Shown: positions 24,517 through 36,539, counted from the stretch's first letter. The stretch: DNA of 64,000 nucleotides from Takakia lepidozioides (GCA_030704615.1 CM060731.1:38068001-38132000); one strand, 5' to 3'. Notes: a model not told the origin generated them from the sequence alone. Numbers and translations: made by a program.

Positions 24517-25192
24517 TGTTAGGTGCCTATGGAGCCCGGACTGGAACAGCGGACCAGCCCATCAGAGAAGAACGTAACCGCTAAACCTTGGGGGGCTGAT
24601 CTTTACGGACACCTGCAGGTGACAAGAACTGGGCAAGCTGGTGGTTTCAAGAAGCTAGGGATTGGTGAAGAAGATGTGGTAGAGTGCGACAAGAAAAAGG
24701 ATGGTTGTAGCGCGGCCTTATGGAACCTGAATTGAGGAGAAGGACAGATGATTTGAAGAGAGGGCCTGAGATCTGAATAGGATGTGTGATATATGCATAG
24801 AGGAGATGAGAACATAGCATGGTGTGGCGGTTGGGTGAACCGGAGGAGTAATCCGGTACTGTGCTGTCAGGAATAGATAAGGTAGAGATGAGCGGTAGGG
24901 TTTCTTGCTGACTGAAATCAGAACGTGATGCCTTCTCTACCTAAAGTGTACAAGCTGTGAATAGAGTTCTAGTCAGGTTTATACTAAGCTTGAACTGACT
25001 AGAATCCCTATGATAGTGAACAGAGGAGTGCGTTGATTTTTCCCCGTTGAATATAATCAAGGGGACCGCTCCTTCTTTTGAGCTTTTGGAATGAGATCAA
25101 CTGCATGTGGCTTCATGTTATAGAATTGAGAACTAGTTGGATGGAAGTGGTGCTATTGTTGAGAACTGGGCAGAATGTGTAGAAGTACTCCT
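24517..25192 (+). repeat. Gypsy LTR (start clear, end uncertain)
   Basis: TGTTAGGTGCC follows the polypurine tract. The stretch to about 25,190 contains AATATAATCAA, a possible polyadenylation region. The 3' edge cannot be fixed because no second LTR in the same orientation is present. Confidence 0.55.
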
Positions 25193-25443
25193 TTGCTCAC
25201 TATCATAGGGATTCTAGTCAGTTCAAGCTTAGTATAAACCTGACTAGAACTCTATTCATAGCTTGTACACTTTAGGTAGAGAAGGCATCACGTTCTGATT
25301 TCAGTCAGCAAGAAACCCTACTGCTCATCTCTACCTTATCTATTCATGACAGCACAGTACCGGATTACTCCTCCGGTCCACCCAACCGCCACACCATGCT
25401 ATGTTCTCATCTCCTCTATGCATATATCACACATCCTATTCTG
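24775..25443. repeat. LTR foldback: 248-bp arms, 170-bp spacer
   Basis: 24,775-25,022 and 25,193-25,443 are reverse complements with only a handful of mismatches. An example is GAATAGGATGTGTGATATAT at one end and TTCTAGTCAGTTCAAGCTTA at the other. The right arm is an inverted partial copy of the adjacent LTR. Confidence 0.92.
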
Positions 25444-25601
25444 TAAATATACAAAAATTTACAATTTTTAAAAAGTACCCTATGTATATTCTCATTTTCC
25501 ATCATTAAAAATAACCCTCCAATATGTATATGTATGTTTTTATATTATATCGAATTTATTCATTTAAAACATAATAAAATCTAACAAATTAATTAAAAAA
25601 A

Positions 25602-28600
25602 TTATTTGCCTTTGATAAAGTTGTCAAAGACTTTTCGGTCATTTGCATCAAGTACATATATGTTTGACTTGACATTGTACTTTAAACATGCTAACGTGAT
25701 AATGGAATCCAAATCAACCATCATGTTATCCGTCAAATCGTACGTATAGACCCCTCCTCGAGTTTTTTGGTACCATGCTAACCCAATCTCCATATGAGAA
25801 GGATGCTCCAATAAATCAACAGAATCCCTACATTCTACAAACCGCTTATTGATTTTCTTCCGCATTCTTTGAACCCTGCCCAAATACCAAGTGCCTTTGG
25901 TTGCTCCTCTGCAGGTTTTCCCTGGTCTGCCTTTCCTGTTTGTAGTTTGGATCGCAGTCTCCTCATCAACAAAAAATACAGCACAATCCGAACCCAATCC
26001 CAAGCTCGTGGCTTTGTTGCTGGTAGTTGGTTTGTTTTCTCGGCAAAACAACATCGATGCACTTCTTACTCGTGTCAATCTATCCTTGGATAGAGTAGGG
26101 TTGCCATTGAGTTGGTTAACCAAAGTGCTTTTGAATATGGTCTTTCCGTCTACTTTGACAAATGGAACCACCACCTTCGATCCATCTTTCTCTTGTTCAA
26201 ACTCATCAATGACAGCATCCAGAGTATGTCTCAATTCACTTTGAATAAGTACATCTTCCGCATGATCATCCAAAGGTTGGCTCAAAACATCCTCCATTGA
26301 ATTCGAAGGCCCGCACACCAATTCATCTTCCACGACCTCATTTTGAATATGTGTGTCTGCATTAAGAGGACAAATATAATCTATGGCATCGACATCATCA
26401 CCCTCCTCTTCCATGCTTTTGAATAGCTCGGCCTCCATTTGTCTCTCAATTGTCCATGGCTCATTCCACCAATCCAAGTTTGTCGCTTTGTTTGGTTTCA
26501 TCCCAAGTTTATGGCATAAAAGTTGCGCTTCTAGAAATCCAGTTTTCAAAGCCTCCACAATGCAATCATCCGATTGGACAGTAGAAAAGTCGGACAAATC
26601 AGCAAGGGGGATACCTGGCTTCTTCTCCAAAGAAAACCAAATGTGTTCTTGTTTCTTGTGAGCTCTTGAGAACTTGGGTCCTTTTGGATTCACCTCGAAC
26701 TCGGATATGCGTGTTAATGCTCCCGCACTCTCAATCAAATCACACCCGTCATATGTCCTCTCATTCCGTAACATACCTCCCACTTTGCTGAAGAATATTT
26801 CACACACATCTGAACCAACAAGGCTCAAAGGAACTTGCACATGATTAAACTTATCCTTGAACAATTTGATAAGTAGAACCACGTAGTGGCATGAAATTTG
26901 TAAATCCAAGTATGCTTCCCTGCTAATGAAGAAGGATTTCAGATTATACACCTCGTGGTGGAATAACCACAACTTCCACAATCTGAAAAAAAACGATACC
27001 TTCGCAGCAGATTGCACCCTCTCACACAATGACATGTGAGGAGACAAAAAAATGTCGATGTAGCATGAAATGATGTATAGGTAAAATTCAGTACATTTGG
27101 TCCTCTCCCTTCGATGATTCACAGTTGATTGTAACTCCCTCAAACAAGCTTGCACCTTCCGAGATGCCAGTCGTTGAGCTGCTGCCCAATTCTGTCGATC
27201 TTCTCTTTTGATATCACATTCCCGAAGTCCATGCTTGTCCACTGAAAATGAATGGTAGACCAATAACACATGATTCAATGTAGCAACCTCATCACCCAAC
27301 ACCAAAGTCCGTGATGCACTGTCCAAGGGATTTACCAATTTTTTCCCATTGTGGATGAAGTCCTGATCATGGAGTCCGTTGCACACTGGACCTGTAAACA
27401 ACCATCCTTCCCAAGGGATGCAAAATCTACTTCCAGCCCCATTGGCATAATCTTCTAACATCACTTTTCTCCTCCTACTATCTCCGTCTGAAGCATGCCC
27501 AATTATAGGCCCAACCACGTCCCTCACATATTTGTCCCACAACTGTCTCACCACTTCCCATTGTGATCTCACAAAATTGTTGTCAAATCTATTGCAAGTG
27601 AGCTGGATTACCAATACCAATCGAGGTAATTGTACATGTAGAGGATTTGCTATCAACACTCTGGCGTAATGGGCAACCACATTGTTTTTGAATGCCTCCA
27701 CAATATGTTCGTACCCTGATTCCCCTTCTCCCACTTGCACCACAAAATTTGAAATACATACATGGTTGTCTTGAAGCCCACAGAACCCGAGAAGGGTGTC
27801 ATCCCTAGCAATCCAACGTACCAATCGCTTCACAACAGTTTCATCTTCGGCCACCATCACTGGGATGCTTCCCATTGGAATATTTGCATCTTCCATCACA
27901 TCTCTGTAAATTCCAGCCACATGCTGAAATATATCATCCATTTCTCCCGCTCTATACTTCAAACCTTTCCTCAAAGACCGTCTTGTAGTATCAATAGAAG
28001 GACCCCCCACATTTGAAGCCAAAAAATGATGCAATCTCGAACCCCCCCAAAGCTGCACAGTCTCAAACATTGTTTTTGTGCTAGTACCATACCTCTTCCC
28101 TTGTGGAGACCTGTCAATATTCTTGCCCATATCAACAATAAAATCCCACAAACTTTCTTTTCCTTCAAAATCCCCCTCCTATGTGCATCAACAATATCAC
28201 GACAAAATTTGAGAACATCTCCTCTTTCAATTGCCTCAATCCCAGACTCCTTCAAACTCCTACATCGCACAGACAAGGATGCCACTTTGGTCCTGGCCTC
28301 CCACAATTTGAACCTCAACTGCCTCAACTCCTGTCTGTTTTTGTAAACTTGTTTGACAATCTCGACATTTCCAAGATATGACAACCTTCTTCCCTTGCCA
28401 GTATCTCTCTCCCCTCTATATTCCATGGCACCTCTCTCTCTATATACCCTCATTCTGAAGTCATTTTCCAAGGGAATGGAAGAACATGCTGAACACCTCA
28501 AGTTTGGAAATGGCTCCCCATCCAATGACACTCTAAAACAATCCGCGTGCCGAAACGTACCAACAACCTTATGCTCTTGATTGTTTAGAGTGATGGTTGC

Positions 28601-28762
28601 ATGTGTCAACGGCTCGACATACCACTTCTTTCCTCCCTTGCTATCTTGAAGGAATGGTTTCAGACTTATTCTCTTGTGGTTGTACTCCCACCATTCATCC
28701 CATAGGCCCCAACACAAACTGTTCTTCCTTTGTTGCATTGGGACCTTCGCTGTAATTGTCAA
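25602..28762 (-). pseudogene. Large transposase-like protein, catalytic part, one frameshift
   Basis: Two overlapping minus-strand frames encode one protein. 28,762-28,152 covers a Cys-pair segment (LRCSACSSIP) and a long charged, probably coiled-coil stretch. 28,151-25,602 (849 codons) covers the rest. One missing base in the A-rich run near 28,155 separates them. Motifs in the large frame are AEDET (residues ~101-105), SDGDSRRR (~221-228), HDQDFIHNGKKL (~261-272) and GSDVCEIFFSKVGG (~446-459). The C-terminal third is acidic and then basic, with an AT-hook-like RKGRPGK (~745). Spaced acidic motifs and DNA-binding ends suggest a DDE-type DNA transposase or a domesticated descendant, but I cannot assign a superfamily and see no terminal inverted repeats. 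An AT-rich 3' flank (25,444-25,600) follows. The upstream frame 29,897-28,770 is probably its N-terminus. Confidence 0.65.
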
Positions 28763-28769
28763 TCCTCAA

Positions 28770-29897
28770 TCAGATCTGCCGTTGGGCAGCGTCAACACAA
28801 GTGTATGGAGTTTGTGACGAGGATGCTCCCATTGTTGATGCCACAATTGGATTGTCAAGTGGTGGGGACGGCAACACAGGTTGACTGACCAAGAAAGAGC
28901 TTAGATCCCGTTGCTTTACATCTTTGGCAATCATAGGCTTTGGAGGCCTTCCTCTCTTTTTGCACAGTCCTTCACTACTTCCAACCTTCTGGCAAATCTC
29001 TGCATCGACATGAGTTTTTCCCTTCACATGCTCTGTCAAAGAAGATTGCAAAGAACCTGTCCTTGGAAACAAGAGTAGCCACTTCGAATCAAGTGCGCAC
29101 TTAATCCTTATGGAACCCAACTGCGAATAGTCTCCAATTGTGGCTTCCACAATCTCAAATCTGTTTCCAGGATTGTCCTCACAAAACCGAGCGACTTCCT
29201 CTAATGCCTCCTTCACCCTGTTCTTCTTTGCATCTAATGCTTCATCTGCATTTACAGGGCTGATGACACATTGTGATGAACCCTTCCCATGACGCCTCTC
29301 ATAGGCTATGCGATGCCCCTCACTCCTCAAATGAGATCTCATAAAGTTTGCACATGCATCATATGGTTTGTTTTTCCCAGACCGTGCATAAACATCCTCA
29401 CACTCAACACACCATATGTGGAACATTGTTTGTCCTTGTTGATCCTTTGTCATGAGCTCAAACTTGTCACATCGTCCTTCTGCAGAGATTTTCCTTTCAA
29501 CGGCTCTAATCTCTTTCTGCCATTTTTGAATATCGCTGGATGTAGCCAATGTGCTGCACAATCTACCATATCTCTGTTGAAGTGCATGCTCATGTGCATG
29601 GTCTTCATTTCCACCATCGCCAGCAAAGGGTGTATCAGGGTCCATCCTCATCTTTTTAGACACTGGTGCCGGGTCCTCGCCTGGTCTGTCCTCATGCAAG
29701 ATCGTAGAACCACTGGAAGATAGAGGTCTTTTCAATCCTTGGTCCCCATCATTTTGGTCTGAAATCTTAATGTGTACAGTATCCCCTTTCAGAACCATCC
29801 TCTCTTCCTGCTTGGCTGAAAGGACACTACCCCCCATGGAAAGGAAATGAAATTTTCCTGAGACAAGCTCATCACTAGAATTTCTGCTCGGATGCAT
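28770..29897 (-). CDS. Zinc-finger/AT-hook N-terminal region of the transposase-like gene
   Basis: This is an ATG-started frame of 375 codons. Residues ~76-86 hold a basic NLS-like stretch (PVSKKMRM). Residues ~162-195 form a possible BED-like finger: Cys-x2-Cys in WCVEC, then His-x5-His in SHLRSEGH. A second Cys...His-x5-His set follows (IKCALDSKW ... EHVKGKTH). An AT-hook (KKRGRPPKP) lies near residue 325. All of this fits DNA binding. It ends 8 bp before the catalytic part begins. All three frames are closed by stops at that point, but a GT...AG stretch at 28,798-28,750 (49 bp), if spliced, would join the two in frame. A further upstream exon may exist: an ATG frame starting near 30,000 overlaps this one in another phase. 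Confidence 0.6.
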   Translation of the reverse strand: MHPSRNSSDELVSGKFHFLSMGGSVLSAKQEERMVLKGDTVHIKISDQNDGDQGLKRPLSSSGSTILHEDRPGEDPAPVSKKMRMDPDTPFAGDGGNEDHAHEHALQQRYGRLCSTLATSSDIQKWQKEIRAVERKISAEGRCDKFELMTKDQQGQTMFHIWCVECEDVYARSGKNKPYDACANFMRSHLRSEGHRIAYERRHGKGSSQCVISPVNADEALDAKKNRVKEALEEVARFCEDNPGNRFEIVEATIGDYSQLGSIRIKCALDSKWLLLFPRTGSLQSSLTEHVKGKTHVDAEICQKVGSSEGLCKKRGRPPKPMIAKDVKQRDLSSFLVSQPVLPSPPLDNPIVASTMGASSSQTPYTCVDAAQRQI

Positions 29898-30029
29898 TTG
29901 TATGTGACACCTTGCATAGTGAACACAGAACCAAGCCTGTTTGGTGATGCATCTCCTCCAACGAGCAGGACTTTTACTTCCAACTCTTCTTCCATGATGA
30001 GTTCACCTGCAAAATGCAATGAAAACATT

Positions 30030-30419
30030 TCAAATCAGACCTTGATAGACCAATAACAAAGCACCCGGGTTGGAAGGTTCCAAAGTCCTGTTTTATACAG
30101 CCCTATAGGCTGTCCAAGCAGGGACTACGTTGATAAGAGGATGAAATGTGTACAGAAGCAAGTACCTGATTGATGAGTTTGATGCTGCTAATTCTTGCTG
30201 CTGCTATTGACCAAGTGCTGCTACTTCCACTGCTGGTAGCCCTCTTGGGTGATCCTGAACCCACAGTCCATCCTTGCATCAGCGGCTAGCCCTCCCTCCA
30301 CACTAACATATTTAAATACAAAGTTATGTCAAACTCCCTACGATGTTGCATGAAGAAAGCTCACCTTGTTGACAATATTGTCCCACCGCTGTGGATCATA
30401 TTTATAGAACTCCTGCCAG
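30030..30419. other. Unassigned sequence
   Basis: This may be the 5' flank of the minus-strand transposase-like gene. No core promoter motif or other feature can be supported. Confidence 0.4.
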
Positions 30420-31160
30420 CGCTGTTCCTTGCTCCAAATCTGGCCCTCTTGGATGATTTTGCACCCACGATCCTCTCCCTGCATCAACAGCTACCCCTCC
30501 CTCCACACTAACAATGCGTACATCATGCCTCTGCAGCTGCTACAGTGGCTTCCAGTTGACCATCTACCCATGCAGGTTTCTTGTAGCTATCCTTCCACAT
30601 GGAATCATAGGTAATCTGGAGCTTGGAATCCGGCCATCTGGAAATTTAGGGACGACTCTGATAACAGGGAAAAACAGGCTGAAATGTGTTGAAGAAGGTA
30701 CCTTCATTAGCAGTCCCTTGTTCTATCAATTGCGCTGCTGCCGCCGCTATTTCCAGTTGACCATCTCCTACATTGTCCCACCACTGACTGGGGTCAGAAA
30801 AGTATTCATTCCTTGAAAGCTTCTCTCCATCTCTGTTATCTTTTTTTAGGTACTGTCATGCTGCCACCTCGGCAGTAACTTGCAAAGTCACTCCAAAGCA
30901 CCGCAGATCCACCCAACGAGCTAACTTACAGAATTCAATACATATGCTTCAGGGCTGAGTCTGATGAGAGGGAAAAACAGGCTGAAACAGGTCAAACCAG
31001 AAGGTGCCCTCAGGCTGAAATGTGTTGAAGAAGGTACCTTCATCAGCAGTGCCTTGCTCTATCAATTGCGCTGCTGCCGCTGCTGTTTCCAGTTGACCAT
31101 CCACCCACATTGTCCCACCATTGACTGGGGTCAGAAAAGTGTCTCATTCCAAAGCTTCTC
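30420..31160 (-). repeat. Dispersed R repeat, reversed copies
   Basis: Reverse-complement relatives of the units at 22,125-23,205. Shared phrases include CATTGTCCCACCA, GACTGGGGTCAGAAAAG and GGGAAAAACAGGCTGAAA; the last occurs at 30,665, 30,970 and, in the right arm, 33,668. No gene is present. Confidence 0.65.
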
Positions 31161-31179
31161 TTCATCTCTGTGGTGCTAT

Positions 31180-33052
31180 TGCAGGGTGACTTCAATGCCC
31201 AAGTGGGCAAAGGGCTCCATCAGGACGATATCATTGGGTCTTCTGGTGAGGACGAGCTGAATTCTAATGGCAGACGGTTAATTAACTGTCTGGAAGAGCT
31301 TCAGCTTTTGACCTTGAATAACAAGACAAGAGGTGACCAAGTGCAGTGGACTCGTGAGAAATCCCAAACTGGGGAACGTTCCATTGTGGACTATATCATA
31401 ATGGACAAAAATTTGTTCCCCCAGTGTGCCAATGTGTTGATCGACAGAACTGATATTGGTACCTCTGACCACTTCCTGGTTTGGACTGAGATCAAAAGGT
31501 GTTTTCCCAACACCAGAGTAGAAGAGATTCTCAAGGACCTGGACCTGGATCCGCAAGTCTTGACCCTGCTGGATAAATCCGACTTAGAGGCTGTAGTGTC
31601 CAAAGCCATGTCTGTTGCCATGAGATTGTCTGATGAAAATGAAGTTAGGCAGAAAACTTCCCTGAACTTGTTTCTAGTCAGTGACATGGGGGAGGACATC
31701 TTGGATGACCTCAAGGGTCCACCCACTCTCGGCACTAGACTGAAATTTAAACTCAGGGAAGGAAGCCTACCTTTGAACAGCAAACAGAAGCAGAGAGGAA
31801 AGGGGGAGTGCACTTCCCATTGTGTGGGCAATCTGAAGACAATATTCATTTTCTGATACACTGTCCGGGGTTCTCTCACCAAAGAGACGCTCTCTTCAAA
31901 TCTATCAAGGGAATTGTGCATGAATTGTCCTCCAATTGTAATTGGGATGCACATATCCAGAAAGTTGTTCAAACTGGCAAGGGCAAAGCTCTGGGGCTCA
32001 CTAAATTTTTCCACTGCAGAGGGGTCAACTCTGAGGTTAAGAAAACCATGCTTTCTCGCGTTATTAGACCTGCCTTGGAGTACGGATCTGCTATATGGGT
32101 TGATAACTCCAACCAGGCTAAGTCTCTAGAATCCATTCAAGTGGGGGTGCTTAAGGAGTGTATGTCAGCATGCTCCAAAACAAATGTGGCTGTTCGGGGT
32201 GAGTTTGGCATTCCATCCTTAAGCTCCCGACGAGATGAATTCAAGGTCAGATGGTGGGGTCAGCTGCAACATATGCCCAACACCAGATATCCTAAGTTAA
32301 TCGACTCTATATCTTGGAAACAGGACCGCCCTGTCAAACAGGCGAAGCCCTGGCAAAAGAGAGTAGAAAAGATTCTCAAGGACCTGGACCTGGATCCGCA
32401 AGTCTTGACCCTGCTGGATAAATCTGACTTAGAGGCTGTAGTGTCTGAAACCATGTCTGTTGCCATGAGATTGTCTGATGAAAATGAAGTTAGGCAGAGA
32501 ACTTCCCTGAACTTGTTCCAGTCAGTGACATGGGGGTGGACATCTTGGATGACCTCAAGGGTCTACCCACTCTCGGCACTAGACTGAAATTTAAACTCAG
32601 GGCAGGAAGCCTACCTTTGAACAACAAACAGAAGCAGAGAGGAAAGGGAGAGTGCAATTGTCCGTTGTGTGGGCAACCTGAAGACAATATTCATTTTCTG
32701 ATACACTGTCCGGGGTTCTCTCACCAAAGAGACGCTCTCTTCAATTCTATCAAGGGAATTGTGCCTGTACCCATGTTTACCAACTTTGAAAGTCTTGAGG
32801 CTGAGCCAAAAGCCCAGGCCCTCCTGAGGCCTAGTTTTTGGGCAAATCACACACAGCAGATTGATGCTTGTGTGAAGGGATTTCTAGAGGATATCTGGAA
32901 AACCCGGATTAATTCTATATATGAAGGTAAGTCTTACTACCAACGTCAGCCCCTGACAGAGGTAGGTTTTGTCCCTTTTGTTCCCGCTCAAACTGGGCGC
33001 GGGGTCAAAGTCCACAAGGCTACGGCAAACAACGTCTTATGAGTACAATCTA
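31180..33052 (+). mobile_element. LINE-A, scrambled copy with internal duplication
   Basis: The start encodes the end of an APE-type endonuclease (GDFNAQVGKG ... SIVDYIIMD ... SDHFLVW). This jumps at about 31,518 to the post-RT region ([16 protein letters not shown], then a Cys/His cluster ending GFSHQRD). It jumps again at about 31,920 back to a region just after RT (NCNWDAHI ... [10 protein letters not shown]) and then repeats the post-RT region (32,360-33,042). The RT core itself is missing. Compared with the copy at 58,981-60,813, this is a deletion plus a tandem duplication of the 3' part. It ends with CTTATGAGTACAATC, the same 3' terminus as the other copy, and directly abuts the right arm of the 3.1-kb inverted repeat. 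Confidence 0.88.
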
Positions 33053-33054
33053 AC

Positions 33055-36000
33055 TAGCTTCCCACTGGAAACCATCCTCCCTCTGCCCACATATCATTGA
33101 AGTACATCTCCAAAGGTAAGGATTGCAAAGGTAAGGATCTGAGATTGGATCAAACATAGGTCTGAAGGAAAACCGAACTGTTTATGTCTTTTCCTTCTCT
33201 CCTTTGCATGCTAAAGGAAGCCAACATATTTATACGTTTTAATCCAAGGAGTGGCCCCACCTTTGCCCTGGTTGGTGACAGTGATGCACTTAAGCAAGAG
33301 ACAAACATACATATCTGAATCTGCTAAAATGCCTCATTGGTTTAGAATCTGTAGAGCCTCTGTCAGGCTGTCTGCCGCACAAAGTATCTTCACATGCCCA
33401 GAAATGTCAGAAGAGGCATTGTGGACTCCCTCTCTTGATCCTCTTTCAGAAGCTGTGGTCATGGTTGAGGTGCCTGATTTTATCATCTGTGCCGCTGCAA
33501 TAGCTCCTTTAGTTTACCATCTACCCATGTAGGTTTCTTGTAGCTACTGACCCACATGGAATCAAGGTAATCTGGAGCTTGAAGTCCAACCCTCGTGGAT
33601 GAATCTGGACCCACACTCTATCCTTGCTCCTTGTGAGGGCAAAAACATGGAAAAACTCTGATAACAGGGAAAAACAGGCTGAAATGTGTTGAAGAATGTA
33701 CCTTCATTAGCATCGCCTTGTTCTATCAATTGCACTGCTGCCGCTGATGTTTCCAGTTGACCATCTACCCGCACGATTGCTTGTAGCTATTGATCCACAG
33801 GGAAGCAGAAAGAAACTTGTGTTTGAAATCCGGCCCTCTTGGATGAATCTGGACCTCTATCCCTGGTCCTCAGCTATCCCTGCCTCTGGACAAATCATGA
33901 ATACATCCTCAGCCTTGCTACTAGCAGCTGACACTGGTGGCATGAAGTTCTTCCAGCAAACACCCTAAACCCTAATGATGAGAGGGCAAACCAGACTGAA
34001 ATAGGTTGAAGAAGAAGGTACAGGGAGCACAAAATCACTCCAAAACCACCATAGATCCACCAACGAGCTAACTTGCAGAATTCAACATGAAAAAATAGGG
34101 ACGACTCTACTACTTCCAACAACTATCCCCGCATGGCAGTGGGGCAAGGCCACATCAAATTCATTCTTTCTATTATGGGTGCTGAACACAACACACTTCT
34201 CTTCAAATGTACTCCTCAGAGCCTCAACATGCCTGCATGCTGACACTGGTGCATATCAATGATTCCATGGTTCCTCCTTCACACAACACAAAGTAGGAAT
34301 GCTTCTGATTGAGGAGCTTGCGACTTTGATTTCCTCTACAGGAGACGGACAAAGAACAACAAAGGGCATCAAACAACAACAAAAAATTGTGACTCTCTGC
34401 CAATCACCTTTGAATTAGTGAGAGGAGCCTATGTCCTTCACTTGCCAGACACTGCACCACAAGAGGTTTTCCAAAGAGCTCTTTAAACCTGCGCAGTTCT
34501 CCCATCACCTGCACACAGCTGTCAGCACAACAAAACACATACCATTTAAAAAGATGTGGTTGTGCAAGGATACACCGACCTCTTTATCTTCTTACTAGCC
34601 TTCATTTACCAAGGTTCCCCAACAGAGGGAAACTTTGCATATAAAGTCAGTGCAATTGGGACATTCCTGAAAGCTAAAGAGAAATTTGCAAACACCAGAT
34701 GGTCTAAGGAACGCATTATAACCAGAAGAAAAGAAGTTTGCCACCTGATGAGGCCGAGCCATAGCTGAAACAAAGTTGTTTGCATTTTCTCTGACAGATG
34801 TTGCAAAGGAAGGTAGGAGAGAAGAGCAAAAGAGTTCCCGCAGTTTTAAGGCTATCTTCCCCTCTATTGGAAGCATCTTTTCCTCATACTCCACCAAAGC
34901 AGCCTACATCAGACATACAACATGAATCTATCTGTAAATATTGGGCGTCCTAGAATGCTGCTCTGATGCCAAACCAAAATTATCGAACCCTTTGCATGCA
35001 TCTTTCAGCACATGTATCTGCTTTTAGGGTTTCACCTATACCTCGTTGAGAAAGCAGATAAAGATCTACATATTTTGTTAAATCGACTAGAATGAGAAAG
35101 TCTTTTCAGTCAATACCACTTGTTACCACTGAAACAAGACTATGAGCCCTTAGAGTGAACAGGTGGGAGAAAGCAACCTTCCACAGACTCTCAGCAGTCG
35201 ACGTGCATTCAAAAGGTCTCACAGTAGAGAAAGGTTGGAACACACGCTCAGCCAGTGAGCGCATCTCATTTGCAGAGACCAGCATCAGCAGCCTTTCATG
35301 TACCTGCACTAACATTGTTCGTAACAGATTGTTCATTTTGATTTTCCACCCTTTGTAGCAACAAGGCTCAAGCACTGAAGGAAGGACATGCTACGTAAGC
35401 CACTGCAATCTAACTAAGATGAGGGCATGTCAGATGTCACCATGTACTCTTCTGATGCAAAACCTAGCTCTAGTCAGCAAGAACAGGTCTGCATGAATGA
35501 GTTCTCATCTATTGTGTGCATAATGATATCTGACTGAACAGAGAGTCAACCCCGACTTCGGTTTACTCCTAGATGCTAGTGTAACACAGTACTAACCTCT
35601 CGTATTTTGAGGATGTCATCAAGTCGAGTATGAAACATCAACAACATGTCATCCTTGAAGGGCTTCCCTACCCAAGTATGAAGCTCAAACATGGGCCAGG
35701 TCAACTATGTCAAGTGCAGCGTAGCATGCTCCCACTTCTCAAGCAGCCTTAAGCCTTGTGTAAGTGCTACCTCTACCTGAAGACTCTTCAAAGAACAGAA
35801 TTCAGTATCCCTATGAACATTATAATCTCTCTCTCTCGGCCTGCTAAGACCATGCTGACACGGAAGGGGTGCGGGGGAGGAGGGAAAAGAGAGCCCGCGG
35901 GAGACAGATCGCGGGGAGAAAAGAAAAAAAATAAAAGCAAAACAAAATTGCATCGCGATTTGATCGCGCGGTGCGTCACGACACATTCTACACCCTTACC

Positions 36001-36161
36001 ACTAGACTACTCCTAAAATTCTATAACCCCCTCCTGTAAGATTATATTTAAGGTGATATAAACCCCCCTCTATATGTATAATGTTGTACATGGAGGGGTT
36101 TAAAATACCCCCTCCTGTGCACGCACGTGGCTGGTACATATTGGCTGGAGTGCACCCCCCA
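33055..36161 (-). repeat. 3.1-kb inverted repeat, right arm
   Basis: Reverse complement of 14,591-17,684, including the two shared open stretches and the R-repeat pieces. The inner edge meets the 3' end of LINE-A. The outer edge (GAGTGCACCCCCC) meets a truncated LINE-B 5' end. Confidence 0.88.
35950..36015 (-). repeat. tRNA-like head (possible SINE) in right arm
   Basis: Mirror of 14,737-14,800, with one difference in the T-stem (CGCGCGATCAAATCGCG). Confidence 0.4.
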
Positions 36162-36164
36162 GGG

Positions 36165-36460
36165 TCTCCTCCTAGATGCATTTTGTTTGTAAGATGGAGA
36201 TTTGGTCCCGAAGCGTTTGAACATCAGCACTCCTTGTGGAATAGTGACGCAAATGAGAGGCTTGTTGAGAGACCGGGGCAGGAAGAAGAAGCAGAGGGGA
36301 ATTAGGTCAACGTGAGGAGACGGGTAGTCTACCTCGTCGGCAGCCGTCCTTTGGCGTTTGGATGTCATGGTGTGGCGGAGGTGGCGCTAGAGCGCCAACG
36401 CCTGTGAGCGCAGCGCCGACGCGCGAGCGCAAACATGCTGCCGCACACGTGAGAGAGAGA

Positions 36461-36539
<79 letters not shown>

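Noticed and set aside
14591-36161. The 3.1-kb inverted repeat as the two ends of one DNA transposon
   Set aside because: The interior holds unrelated remnants, the arms abut different broken elements, and no target duplication is visible.
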